From WJMB01 sp964581465 (GTDB taxonomy: Bacteria; RBG-13-66-14), in assembly GCA_964581465.1 (NCBI GenBank), contig CAZOOP010000015.1, forward strand, positions 11,282-75,281: 64,000 nucleotides of DNA, given 5' to 3'. The position numbers and the translations under genes were made by a program. Positions within the stretch are counted from its first letter, which is position 1. Each line of letters begins with the position of its first letter. This document shows positions 34,933 to 42,833 of the stretch, one piece after another. The notes under the pieces were generated by a model. The model saw only the letters and a list, made by a program, of their open reading frames with translations. It ran no database searches and had not been told where the DNA came from.

Positions 34933-36693
34933 GTGCGATACGAAAAGCTGCGACAAACCTTGCAGAAAGCCCTCGCCGACGACCGCTCGACGAAGCGGGA
35001 GGTCTTGGCGACGCTGAGCCGGTTACGCTCCCGAATGGGCAATTACAAGGCGGCGGCGGCGCGACTGCGCACCCTGCTGCGGATGAGCGCCCGGTTGCAG
35101 GCCACCGAGAGCCTGGCCGAGGAGCTCAACCTGATCTGTCAGGTGATCATCGACATTCGGACCTACCGGCGGGCGGTGATCACTCTGCTCGACGACGACC
35201 TCGAGGTGCTTGGTTACGGTTGGGCCGGTTTGGACGAGGAACAGGTAGCGGCCTTGCGGCGGACCGAGCCGCTCAAGCCCGCGGAGCGCAAGAAGATTTT
35301 CCAGCAGGAGTTCCGGGTCAGCAATTCGTACTTCATTCCCTACCCGGAATCCGACCGTTTGTTCAACCGTGAGATCGGGGTGGCCAGCCAGCTTTCCAGC
35401 GAGGACTTCGTCAACTGGCACCCGCGGGATTTGCTGTTCGTTCCGCTGCGAGGCCCCCGGGGGCGGCTCTCGGGCACGCTGTCCGTGGACGATCCCTTCG
35501 ACGGACGGCGTCCCACCAGCCGTTCCCTGCGCATCATCGAGCTTTTCGCCAACATCGCCGCAGCCAAGGTTTCCAGCCACCGCCTCTACTTCGAGCGCGA
35601 AGCCGCCCGCCGCTACCTCACCAACCTGGTCGATAACTCCGCCGACATCATCGTAGCCACCGACGCTCACAACCAGATCGTGGTTTTCAATCACGCCGCG
35701 GAGAGGATCCTGGGCTATGAGGCCGACGAGATGATCGGTCGCGACGTCACCGAGCTCTACAGCCGCGAGGAGGATTTCGAGAAAATTCGCCAGGCCCTGC
35801 GCGACGACGGTGAGATATCCTTTTTCGAAACCTACGCCCGCACCAAGGACGGCGGGGAGATACCCATCTCGCTTTCGGCCAATGTGTTACTTGATGAAGA
35901 CGGCGAGCTGATCGGAACCGAGGGTGTATCCAAGGATCTGCGGGAGCATCTGGAGCTGGAGCGCAAGCTGATCGCCGCCGAGAAGCAAAAAACTCTGGCT
36001 CAGACCGCCGTTGGTGTCAGCCACGAGATCAACAACCCCCTGGAGAGCATCCTCTCGGCCTGCTCCCTGGCTCGACGTCACCTGGCCGTCGGGGAGCTGG
36101 ACACCGAATTCCTCACCGAGAAACTGGATATCGCACTGCAAGGCGCCCGACGCATCTCGACCCTGGTCCAGGATTTCAACAAGCTGGCCTACGGCTCCGG
36201 CTACCGCCTCACCGAGGTCTCCGGCGATGTGCAGATGGTCGATTTCAACGGCACGGTCGAGGACCGGGAGGGTGTCGACGCCGGCGAGTTCTGCCCGATC
36301 CCCAACAAGCCCCGGGTGCTGATCGCCGACGACGAACCCAACATCCGCAAGCTCCTCGGCGAGTACCTCTCCCAGGAGGGCTTCTTCGTTCAGACGGCCA
36401 AGGACGGGCAGGAGGTCGTCGAGCTGGCCCAGCGCCAGCCGCCCTTCGACGTGGTCATCTCCGACATCATGATGCCTAAGAAGACCGGCTACGAGGTCTA
36501 CGCCGAGATCACCGAGACCTGCCCGCACACCCGGGTTGTGCTGATGACCGGTTTCGGCTACGATCCCACCCATTCGTTGCTGAAGGCGCGCAAGGACGGC
36601 CTGGAGGCCGTCCTGTTCAAGCCCTTCGAGCCCCGAGTGGTCCGCGACAAGATCTTCGAGGTCTTGGCCGAAGAGAACGAGGGTAAATCATAA
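34933..36693 (+). CDS. Hybrid two-component sensor (GAF-PAS-DHp-REC) lacking an ATPase domain
   Basis: 586 aa, no membrane helix. An N-terminal helix is followed by a GAF-like domain (about 50-215), a PAS domain (about 225-340, IIVATDAHNQIVVFNHAAERILGYE) and a DHp helix with phosphorylatable His364 (VGVSHEINNPLES). The protein then goes, after about 45 residues, straight into a receiver domain: acidic pair IADDEP, Asp511 in VISDIMMP and Lys563 in LFKPFE. The N, G1 and G2 boxes of the kinase ATPase domain are absent, so it cannot phosphorylate itself alone. It may be a phosphorelay acceptor. The start is GTG 34933, spaced from TTTGGAGA. Confidence 0.88.
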   Translation: MRYEKLRQTLQKALADDRSTKREVLATLSRLRSRMGNYKAAAARLRTLLRMSARLQATESLAEELNLICQVIIDIRTYRRAVITLLDDDLEVLGYGWAGLDEEQVAALRRTEPLKPAERKKIFQQEFRVSNSYFIPYPESDRLFNREIGVASQLSSEDFVNWHPRDLLFVPLRGPRGRLSGTLSVDDPFDGRRPTSRSLRIIELFANIAAAKVSSHRLYFEREAARRYLTNLVDNSADIIVATDAHNQIVVFNHAAERILGYEADEMIGRDVTELYSREEDFEKIRQALRDDGEISFFETYARTKDGGEIPISLSANVLLDEDGELIGTEGVSKDLREHLELERKLIAAEKQKTLAQTAVGVSHEINNPLESILSACSLARRHLAVGELDTEFLTEKLDIALQGARRISTLVQDFNKLAYGSGYRLTEVSGDVQMVDFNGTVEDREGVDAGEFCPIPNKPRVLIADDEPNIRKLLGEYLSQEGFFVQTAKDGQEVVELAQRQPPFDVVISDIMMPKKTGYEVYAEITETCPHTRVVLMTGFGYDPTHSLLKARKDGLEAVLFKPFEPRVVRDKIFEVLAEENEGKS

Positions 36694-36727
36694 CCCTGAG
36701 TCGAGCCGGTGATGGTTTCCGGTTAGC

Positions 36728-36753
36728 GAAACGCCGCCTCCGGGCGGCGTTTC
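36728..36753 (+). terminator. Terminator of the hybrid sensor gene
   Basis: An 11-bp stem, gaaacgccgcc (36728-36738) and ggcggcgtttc (36743-36753), with a 4-nt loop and TTTC at its 3' side, 35 nt after the stop. Confidence 0.75.
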
Positions 36754-36811
36754 TGCGATGCGCGCGTGATCACTAAGGCGCCGCCGGTGGGTTAATCGGT
36801 CGTCCACCGGC

Positions 36812-36997
36812 GAGACCTTTGCCAAACTCGCGAGGATGAAAGCGTCGCCCCGGGTCTGGCGTTGGCACGTTTCTTGCGGAGTCCGGGGCTCGATCGTCCG
36901 AGGGGCCGCCCCGCCCTGCTGCAAGAAACGTGCCAACGCCTCGCGTTCATTGTGTATGAGCGCTTCGTTGGCCGGGGAGCTGTTTGGCAAAGGTCTC
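36812..36997. repeat. Nested palindrome, copy F
   Basis: The outer stem is 16 bp, perfect: gagacctttgccaaac (36812-36827) with 36982-36997. The inner stem is 20 bp, perfect: 36858-36877 with 36921-36940. The right outer arm ends on the first base of the minus-strand stop codon (36997-36999). The loop shares 17 bases with copy A (36904-36920). It lies between convergent genes. Confidence 0.95.
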
Positions 36998-37881
36998 TAG
37001 GCCAGCAGTTCGTCGACGGCCAGGCGCAGGGCGGCCACTCGTTCGACGAAGCCGGGCACGGCGCTGAGTCCCTCGCCGCGTGCCAGGGCGGCGGGCACGG
37101 CGCGGTCGAAGGGCAACCGGGCCAGCAGCGGAGCCTGATGCTCCTCGAGCAGGGCCTTTAGCTCCCGGCCTCCGCTGTAACCCAGGCCGGTCTTGTTGAG
37201 GATGACGGCGACGGGTCGTTTGAAGTGTCGGGCGGTTTCGAGCAGCCGCTGGAGGTCGTGAAGACCCGACGGGCTGGGCTCGGTGACGGCCAGGACGAGG
37301 TCGACGCCGGTCATTGCGGCGTGGACCGGGCAGCCGATCCCCGGTGGGCCGTCGATGACGATCAGCGGGGTGTCGGCCTCCTCGGCCCGGCGGCGGGCCT
37401 CGCGACGGACCCGGGCCACCAGCTTGCCCGAGTTGGACTGGGCGATGCCCAGCTCGGCGTGGACCAGCTCGTAGCCGTCCCCGACGGCGCCGAACCAGCG
37501 TCCGGCGACGTTGGGGCGCATCTCGACGGCCCCTGCGGGACAGACCTGTCGGCAGACCCGGCAGCCGACGCAGGCGATTTCGTCGACCTCGACGACGCCG
37601 TTGACGCTGATCAGGGCCTCGAAGCGGCAGTGCTTCAGGCACTCGCCGCAGCCGGTGCAGCGTTGCTCATCCACGAGGGCGCGTTCGCCGCCGATGAATT
37701 CGTTCTCGTCGTCGACGGATTCGGTGTTCAGGATCAGGGCCAGGTTGGCGGCGTCGACGTCGGCGTCAACGGCGATCACGCCGTGTTCAGAGCGACGGTA
37801 GACCTCGATGAGGGCGCCGGCCAGGGTGGTCTTGCCGGTGCCGCCCTTGCCCGAAACAACCAGTAGCTCTTTAAATGGCAC
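36997..37881 (-). CDS. MinD-superfamily ATPase with inserted ferredoxin domain (second copy)
   Basis: 294 aa. A deviant Walker A (GKGGTGKTTLAGAL) opens the P-loop fold. After the first strands an insert carries two 4Fe-4S motifs (CTGCGECLKHC and CVGCRVCRQVCP). The fold then resumes with VIDGPPGIGCPV and TEPSPSGLHDL. Such proteins are found with NifX-type proteins and are thought to use ATP in assembling or passing iron-sulfur or molybdenum clusters. The start is GTG 37881, after GGGAGG, overlapping the previous gene by 11 nt. It is the last gene of a three-gene minus-strand operon, and its stop is fused to palindrome F. Confidence 0.9.
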   Translation of the reverse strand: MPFKELLVVSGKGGTGKTTLAGALIEVYRRSEHGVIAVDADVDAANLALILNTESVDDENEFIGGERALVDEQRCTGCGECLKHCRFEALISVNGVVEVDEIACVGCRVCRQVCPAGAVEMRPNVAGRWFGAVGDGYELVHAELGIAQSNSGKLVARVRREARRRAEEADTPLIVIDGPPGIGCPVHAAMTGVDLVLAVTEPSPSGLHDLQRLLETARHFKRPVAVILNKTGLGYSGGRELKALLEEHQAPLLARLPFDRAVPAALARGEGLSAVPGFVERVAALRLAVDELLA

Positions 37882-38713
37882 GGATGACCTCCCGGGCCAG
37901 GGTTTCCACGACGCGGCGCAGCTCCGGGGAGGCTTCGAGGGCCAGGGCGCCCCGGGAGTAGGCCTCGGCGATCTCGCGGCGGAAGGGTATCTCACCGAGG
38001 ATGCGCACACCTTCCCGCTCGAGGTAACCGCGCACGGCGTCGTCGCCCAGGTCGGCGCGGTTGATCACGGCGGCCAGGGGCAGTTCGAGGCGCCGACCCA
38101 TCTCCACGGCCAGGCGCAGGTCGTGGAGGCCGAAGGGAGTGGGCTCGGTGACCAACACCAGCAGTTCGGCCGTTTTCGCGGCGGCCACGGCGCTGCACGA
38201 GGTCCCTGGAGCGGCGTCGACTACAGTGATCCGGGCCTCCGGGGCGCGTTCGAGCAGGCGTTCGATGACAGGCTCTGCCCGGGGTTCGCCGACGTCCAGG
38301 CGTCCGGCCCCGCAGATCAGCCCGTCGCGCTCACCCCAGCTCAGGGTGCCCACCTCGCGGGGCAGCTCGATCAGCGCCTGTTCGGGGCAGACCAGCAGGC
38401 AGCCCCCGCAGTTGTGGCAAAGCTCGGAGAAGACCAGCACGCCGTCGCCGTGGGCCAGCACGGCGTTGAAGGCGCAGAAGCGCTGGCAGACGCCGCAGCC
38501 CGAGCAGCTATCACCGCGCAGGGCGGGCAGGGCGACGGCGACGCGGTCCACGGTGTGCAGGTCCGGCTTGAGGAAGAGGAAGCCGTTGGGCTCCTCGACA
38601 TCGGCGTCCAGATAGGCGGCCCGGTTGAAGTGACGGGAGAGGTGAACCGCCAGGTTGGTGGCCAGCAGGGTCTTGCCGGTGCCGCCCTTGCCGCTGGCGA
38701 AGCAGATGTTCAT
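37871..38713 (-). CDS. MinD-superfamily ATPase with inserted ferredoxin domain (first copy)
   Basis: 280 aa. Walker A ASGKGGTGKTLLATNLA, then an insert with two cluster motifs (CSGCGVCQRFC and CHNCGGCLLVCP), then VVDAAPGTSCS and TEPTPFGLHDLRLA. It is a paralog of the next gene and likely forms a heterodimer with it, as in similar clusters. The ATG overlaps the upstream NifX-like stop as TGATG, so translation is coupled. The expected role is ATP-dependent handling of metal clusters with the NifX proteins; no nitrogenase genes are present, so the client is unknown. Confidence 0.9.
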   Translation of the reverse strand: MNICFASGKGGTGKTLLATNLAVHLSRHFNRAAYLDADVEEPNGFLFLKPDLHTVDRVAVALPALRGDSCSGCGVCQRFCAFNAVLAHGDGVLVFSELCHNCGGCLLVCPEQALIELPREVGTLSWGERDGLICGAGRLDVGEPRAEPVIERLLERAPEARITVVDAAPGTSCSAVAAAKTAELLVLVTEPTPFGLHDLRLAVEMGRRLELPLAAVINRADLGDDAVRGYLEREGVRILGEIPFRREIAEAYSRGALALEASPELRRVVETLAREVIRAI

Positions 38714-39066
38714 CACCAGGCCCGTTTCTCGAACTCTTCCAGTTCTCCCTTGGTGAGGGCTTCCATGGCCCGGGCCACGGTCTGGCGCTCGTTGATCGTC
38801 CAGAGCCGGAGGCCCAGTTTGGTCAGCGCGGCGTGGGCCTTGGGGCCGTAGTTGCCGGCCACCACGCCGTCGACTTTGTGCTCGGCGATCAGGGCGGCGG
38901 CTTGGGGACCGGCGCCGTGGTCGGCCGTGACCGCCGGGTTTTCCAGCTCCCGGCGTACCTCGCCGCTGTCTGTGTCTACGATGATGAAGCCGCGGGCGCG
39001 GCCGAAGCGGGCGTCGACCTCGGCTTCCAGGCCGCCGGGACCCCGGGAGGCGATGGCTACCAGCAT
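38713..39066 (-). CDS. NifX/NifB-type iron-molybdenum cofactor-binding domain protein
   Basis: 117 aa, a single Nitro_FeMo-Co domain. It shows the N-terminal VAIASRGPGGLEAEVDARFGRA block with the shared DxRFGR motif and AALIAEHKVDGVVAGNYGPKAH, followed by the strand-helix end. Such proteins bind metal-cluster precursors. The ATG at 39066 follows AAGGAGAG; a longer frame to 39111 is not supported. It is the first gene of the operon with the two MinD-ferredoxin ATPases. A metal-storage or carrier role is inferred from family and neighbours. Confidence 0.88.
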   Translation of the reverse strand: MLVAIASRGPGGLEAEVDARFGRARGFIIVDTDSGEVRRELENPAVTADHGAGPQAAALIAEHKVDGVVAGNYGPKAHAALTKLGLRLWTINERQTVARAMEALTKGELEEFEKRAW

Positions 39067-39408
39067 ATCCGAACTCTCCTTGTTCGCTGTGGGTGATCGA
39101 TACTGTTGCATTGTCTGGTTGATCTATCCTTCGCGCTTCAGCCTGAACCGCGGCGCCGTGGTCGGAGGCGTCGTGTATCGGCATCGAACCGCCACGCCTC
39201 GTGGGTCGCTTGGCTGAGGCTTTGATGGACCAGTCGGTCCGAATGCTCGTCGCGGGCAGGTGGCGGGTCTCACGCGACCCGAATCAGTCGGCCGCCCCCA
39301 TCAGCGGATTTCCCCATTGGAGCTGCCGGGTCGGCATTGCCAAAGGAATGGTTTGGAAACGTGTGGGGCCGCCCAACGAGAAAAAGTCACGGACGGCGGG
39401 CGATTCAG
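39067..39408. other. Gap upstream of the NifX-MinD operon
   Basis: 342 bp between two minus-strand genes of the same functional cluster. No gene, MITE or palindrome seen. It should hold the promoter of the operon starting at 39066, but I cannot point to convincing boxes. Confidence 0.4.
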
Positions 39409-39795
39409 CTAGTGGTCGCAGTCACCGTGACCGTGACCGGCGCAGGGGTCGTCGCCGTCCAGGCGGCCGGCCAGGTAGGCTTCGAGGGTCCGGCCCACGG
39501 TGCCGGCGGCGCCGGTGGCCACGGCGATGCCGAAGGAGGCGAAGAGCTCCAGGGCGCGGCGTCCCATGCCACCGGAGAGCATCACGTCGACCTCCCGCTC
39601 CTTGATGAAGCGGGGCACCTCACCGGGGTGGTGGGCCTGGAAATGCGGGTTGGCCAGGTTCTCCACGGCGACGGCCCGGCCGTCCTCGACCTCGCAGACG
39701 ACGTACCAGGGGCAGCGGCCGAAGTGGGCGCTGACCGGGGCGTCCAAGCCCCGGTCGGCCTCGGCGGCCACGGCGATGCGCAGCTTGTCTGCCAT
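39409..39795 (-). CDS. NifX-type protein with His/Cys-rich tail
   Basis: 128 aa. The Nitro_FeMo-Co domain shows IAVAAEADRGLDAPVSAHFGRC, NPHFQAHHPGEVPRFI and DVMLSGGMGRRALELF. The C-terminus CAGHGHGDCDH is a likely metal-binding tail, absent from the NifX protein at 38713. AAAGGAACC precedes the ATG. It lies 29 nt after the DUF5320 gene on the same strand, so the two are probably cotranscribed. This pairing of DUF5320 with NifX-like genes is common in anaerobes. Confidence 0.88.
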   Translation of the reverse strand: MADKLRIAVAAEADRGLDAPVSAHFGRCPWYVVCEVEDGRAVAVENLANPHFQAHHPGEVPRFIKEREVDVMLSGGMGRRALELFASFGIAVATGAAGTVGRTLEAYLAGRLDGDDPCAGHGHGDCDH

Positions 39796-39824
39796 CTATC
39801 GGGTTCCTTTCGTTGTAGAAAAGG

Positions 39825-40124
39825 CTAGTTTTCCGGGGTGTCGTCCTTGGACGGCTTGTCCCCCGGGGGGAGTTCATCTTCGGGGTAGTCGCCGCGACGG
39901 CGCACGCCCAGGCCGTTGCCCATACCGAAGCCCCGTCCGAAGCCGCGGCCGCGTCCCCGGCCGCCGCCCCAGCCTCGACCGCCGCCCCAGGGGCGGCCGC
40001 CGCGACCGAGACCGCGCAGCTCTTGTGGATTCTCGGGAGCTTTCTCGTTGGGGCCGCAGTCGCCCAGACCGCGGCCGGTGCGGGGTCCACGACCCCGGGG
40101 GCCGGTGTGATCTCTGCCAGGCAT
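39825..40124 (-). CDS. DUF5320 family Gly/Arg-rich small protein
   Basis: 99 aa. The N-terminus MPGRDHTGPRGRGPRTGRG with a following DCG matches the DUF5320 start pattern (MPxGDGTGPxGxGPxTGRGxGxC). The middle is Gly/Arg repeats (GGGRGWGGGRGRGRGFGRGFG) and the end is acidic. Family members sit beside NifX-like and MinD-ferredoxin genes; their function is unknown. AAAGGATCC lies just before the ATG. Its upstream region is interrupted by a MITE about 230 nt away. Confidence 0.85.
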   Translation of the reverse strand: MPGRDHTGPRGRGPRTGRGLGDCGPNEKAPENPQELRGLGRGGRPWGGGRGWGGGRGRGRGFGRGFGMGNGLGVRRRGDYPEDELPPGDKPSKDDTPEN

Positions 40125-40348
40125 ATTGGATCCTTTCTCCTGTGTGCTTGGTTCGACCTCGTTACTCCAGGTCGCTAGTTGAAATATGTGTCGGTTGGGT
40201 TGTTTTCATGATCGCCGGCAGTCAATGCACCGGGAACAGCGGCTCTTTGCTGAACAGGCGCATCCCGTCGGGAGATTGCACTAAAGTGTCAGTGTGTCTC
40301 ACTCGAATCATGAGCCGCATTCCTAGCTGCTTGCTGGTCAGCTCATGT
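40125..40348. other. Upstream region of the DUF5320 gene
   Basis: No gene seen. The region leads into the target duplication of MITE copy 4. Confidence 0.4.
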
Positions 40349-40356
40349 TTGTCAAT

Positions 40357-40708
40357 GGGATCATCACCAGAAACTGAACCAAGTTGCGCAACTCCAGAAA
40401 GACGCATTGAGACGAGGTCCTGGTAACCACCGCTGCGAGGCGTCACCAGCGAAGTCGGATAGCGGTCGAAGCTGCTAAAGCGAGCAATGGAGCGTCGTCT
40501 GAAGATCATTTACTCACGGCGTGGTCGAAACCTGAATGGAACCAACAGCCTCCGGTTTCCAGCAGCACTTAACGCAGGTCCAGTCGCATCGTCACCTGCG
40601 CTGACAAGACAATGCGGCGGGATGATAATGGCGTCGATTAGAAGCTATAAAGCAATGAATGACAGTCTATCAGATGGATGAGTCGGTTCAGGCGCGAGTG
40701 ATAATCCC
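40357..40708 (+). mobile_element. MITE copy 4 with perfect 8-bp target duplication
   Basis: 352 bp from gggatcatcaccagaaactg to cgcgagtgataatccc. The 8-mer ttgtcaat occurs exactly at 40349-40356 and again at 40709-40716, directly touching both ends. That proves insertion by a cut-and-paste type event with 8-bp staggered cuts. No coding capacity. Confidence 0.93.
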
Positions 40709-42146
40709 TTGTCAATTAATGTGGGGATTGTTAGAGGAAACTGGACCGACACCCGGGTTAACGCTTGCGCCGCTCGCGAGATGTGACTGCCGTCAGCACT
40801 GGAAACGCCGTCAACTCCGTCTAGTTCGCGGCTGACCCAGGGGCCGAAGCAATCTACAGACGGCCTTCGACTCGGCACCCATCGTTTGCGGTTTCCTGTC
40901 TGACCGGCGGGAAAACGGCCTGCCAGCTTAACACGGCATCAAGGAGAGAAAACCAAAGGGATCACTCAGCGGCGACGGATCATAGCATTACTGGATAACA
41001 TTTAGATAAAAGCGGTTAGGTTGTAAACAGTAGCGCACATCGAGCGAGATGCCTGTGGCGGGTACGTGGATTATCACTTTCTCTAGGTGCTCATAGCGAC
41101 GTTTCGACACGATAAAACTACTCGAAGCCGTTGTCCCCTATGACCATGCATCGTTCATAAGTACCCTATAATCCTGGGGATAAGATTGCAGGCTCAACTT
41201 GATTCTGCATGGCCTCGTCTCAGCCGCTTCTTCGAGGGGGTCGGAGTTTCGAGTTGGAGGGGGCTGGTCCTGGATCGTGGGTGATGCCAAACCTGTTGCC
41301 ACAAATTAACCCGAACCGATCCCAAACTAATAGTAGAAGAATATCGACATAATGAGCTATACGGCATTATCCACTTATCTACTAGCTTTAAAGGGCGGTA
41401 CGTATCATAGTGGAAGGGATTATCATCTGAAACTGAACCTACTTCGTAAACGTGGAAGAGCGGCATTTAGAACGGAAGTGCCGACAATCACCTCACGAAT
41501 GGCTCCAGCTCGATATGCAAGTTTTCACATCTGCTAAAGACGCAATATGAAAGCGTTTAGTCTCATACTACCTGGTATGCCCGGGATGCAAATCAGGATT
41601 CGCGACTTCCCGAAGCAGAGCGTTCAATTAGAAGCGTCCTCTTAGAGCTGTCTGGTTTTCCGCCGCTCGGCTACGCAGGAATAGTGACGGCTTGAACTGT
41701 TATAAGCCACTACAGATCAACCTAATAACGATACTGGCCTGTTCAGGCATGTGTGATCTTATCAAGTGGAAAACCCTTGTGCTTGAGACCCGTGAAACCG
41801 CCGTTATCCCAACAGCTTGAGTCAATCGCGGCTGACTTGCACTGATCCGGCAAGCTGCCGCCGTGTCTCCGTGCCTGGTTGAACATAAGGCTTGCACCCT
41901 GCTCGGTTGTTTATCCGCCGACTGCTTAACCGGGGGGTGGTTTCCCAGGTGGAGCCTGCGCCGGCAGCCACTTGCTCGTCGCTGTTCACCGTTCTAGCGT
42001 CCTGGTCCGATTCGCGCTTACTCCCCATCACCTTTCGAAATAAGGTTTGATCAATCGCGCGTCAAGGGTGTTCAAGGCCTCGGCAAGCTCGATCAGCGAC
42101 CTCTTCGATTGTGAAGGTGGTGGAAGACTCGTTTGCCGGTGAACGA
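40709..42146. other. Repeat island splitting the NifX cluster
   Basis: About 1.4 kb without a supportable gene. At 41293-41400 a degraded MITE piece (ctgttgccacaaat, cgacataatgagctatacggcatta) matches the fragment at 18195-18307. At 41416, gggattatcatctgaaactg is an isolated MITE left end. Composition is AT-rich throughout. Confidence 0.55.
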
Positions 42147-42554
42147 TCAGGCTCCGCCCCGGGGAGGTCCTCCACGGCCCCGTCGTCCGGCGCCGCGTCC
42201 CCGTCCCATGCCGCGACCCATGCCGCGGCCGAAGGGCAGCCGCAGGCGCTCGATCCGTCCGGCCAGGTAGTGTTCGAGCACGACCTCGATGGATCCGGCG
42301 ATGCCTGTAATGATGCGGATCCCCCGGGCTTCGGCGCCGGCGAGATAATTGCGGTTGAAACCGTTGCAGATGATGACCTCGACGGTCTGCTCGGCCAGCA
42401 GTTCGAGGAGCTCCTCCCAGTTTCGACTGAGGTTGGGCAGGCGGCGGCTCTCTTTCCAGGCGCCGTCGTCGACCTCGACCACCAGGAACTGGGGGGCGGA
42501 GCAAAAGCGCGGGGCGATTTCCCCGGCGAGGATGGGCAGGGCCAGGTTGGTCAT
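42147..42554 (-). CDS. NifX-type protein with Gly/Arg-rich tail
   Basis: 135 aa. The Nitro_FeMo-Co-like domain covers about 1-105 (LAGEIAPRFCSAPQFLVVEVD, VEVIICNGFNRNYLAGAEARGIRIITGIAGS and VLEHYLAGRIERLRLPF). The tail is pure Gly/Arg (GRGMGRGMGRGRGAGRRGRG), like the adjacent DUF5320 protein, as if a NifX domain and a DUF5320-like tail were fused. GAGGTGAAAG precedes the ATG. It is separated from the rest of the cluster by the MITE island at 40.2-42.1 kb but keeps the same strand. Confidence 0.82.
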   Translation of the reverse strand: MTNLALPILAGEIAPRFCSAPQFLVVEVDDGAWKESRRLPNLSRNWEELLELLAEQTVEVIICNGFNRNYLAGAEARGIRIITGIAGSIEVVLEHYLAGRIERLRLPFGRGMGRGMGRGRGAGRRGRGGPPRGGA

Positions 42555-42703
42555 CTTTCACCTCGGCCGTTAATAATGCAAGGAGTGTGCCAGTTTGGGT
42601 TGTTATGAGCTAGGACATGAAATATCAGGCAGATAGAGCAGACAAGCAACCGTCGGTTACTTCCGGCACAACGACGAATGAAACAAACCGCCTGGATATC
42701 TGA

Positions 42704-42734
42704 AACATATCGTTGTCCAGTGAAACGATATGTT
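42704..42734. promoter_or_regulatory. 11-bp inverted repeat, possible operator
   Basis: aacatatcgtt (42704-42714) and aacgatatgtt (42724-42734) form a perfect dyad with a 9-nt spacer, each arm preceded by TGA. TTGTCC (42713-42718) and TACAAT (42734-42739) could be a promoter with a short 15-nt spacer. It lies upstream of the large TPR gene in an otherwise unpatterned gap. Confidence 0.5.
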
Positions 42735-42833
42735 ACAATCATGATGGGCTCAGGCGCTTTACATGGCGCCTCGGGGAATGGTAAATTACTCTCAAGCTAC
42801 CCAAACCTCTCAACCAGCTTCCAGGGTGCCAAC

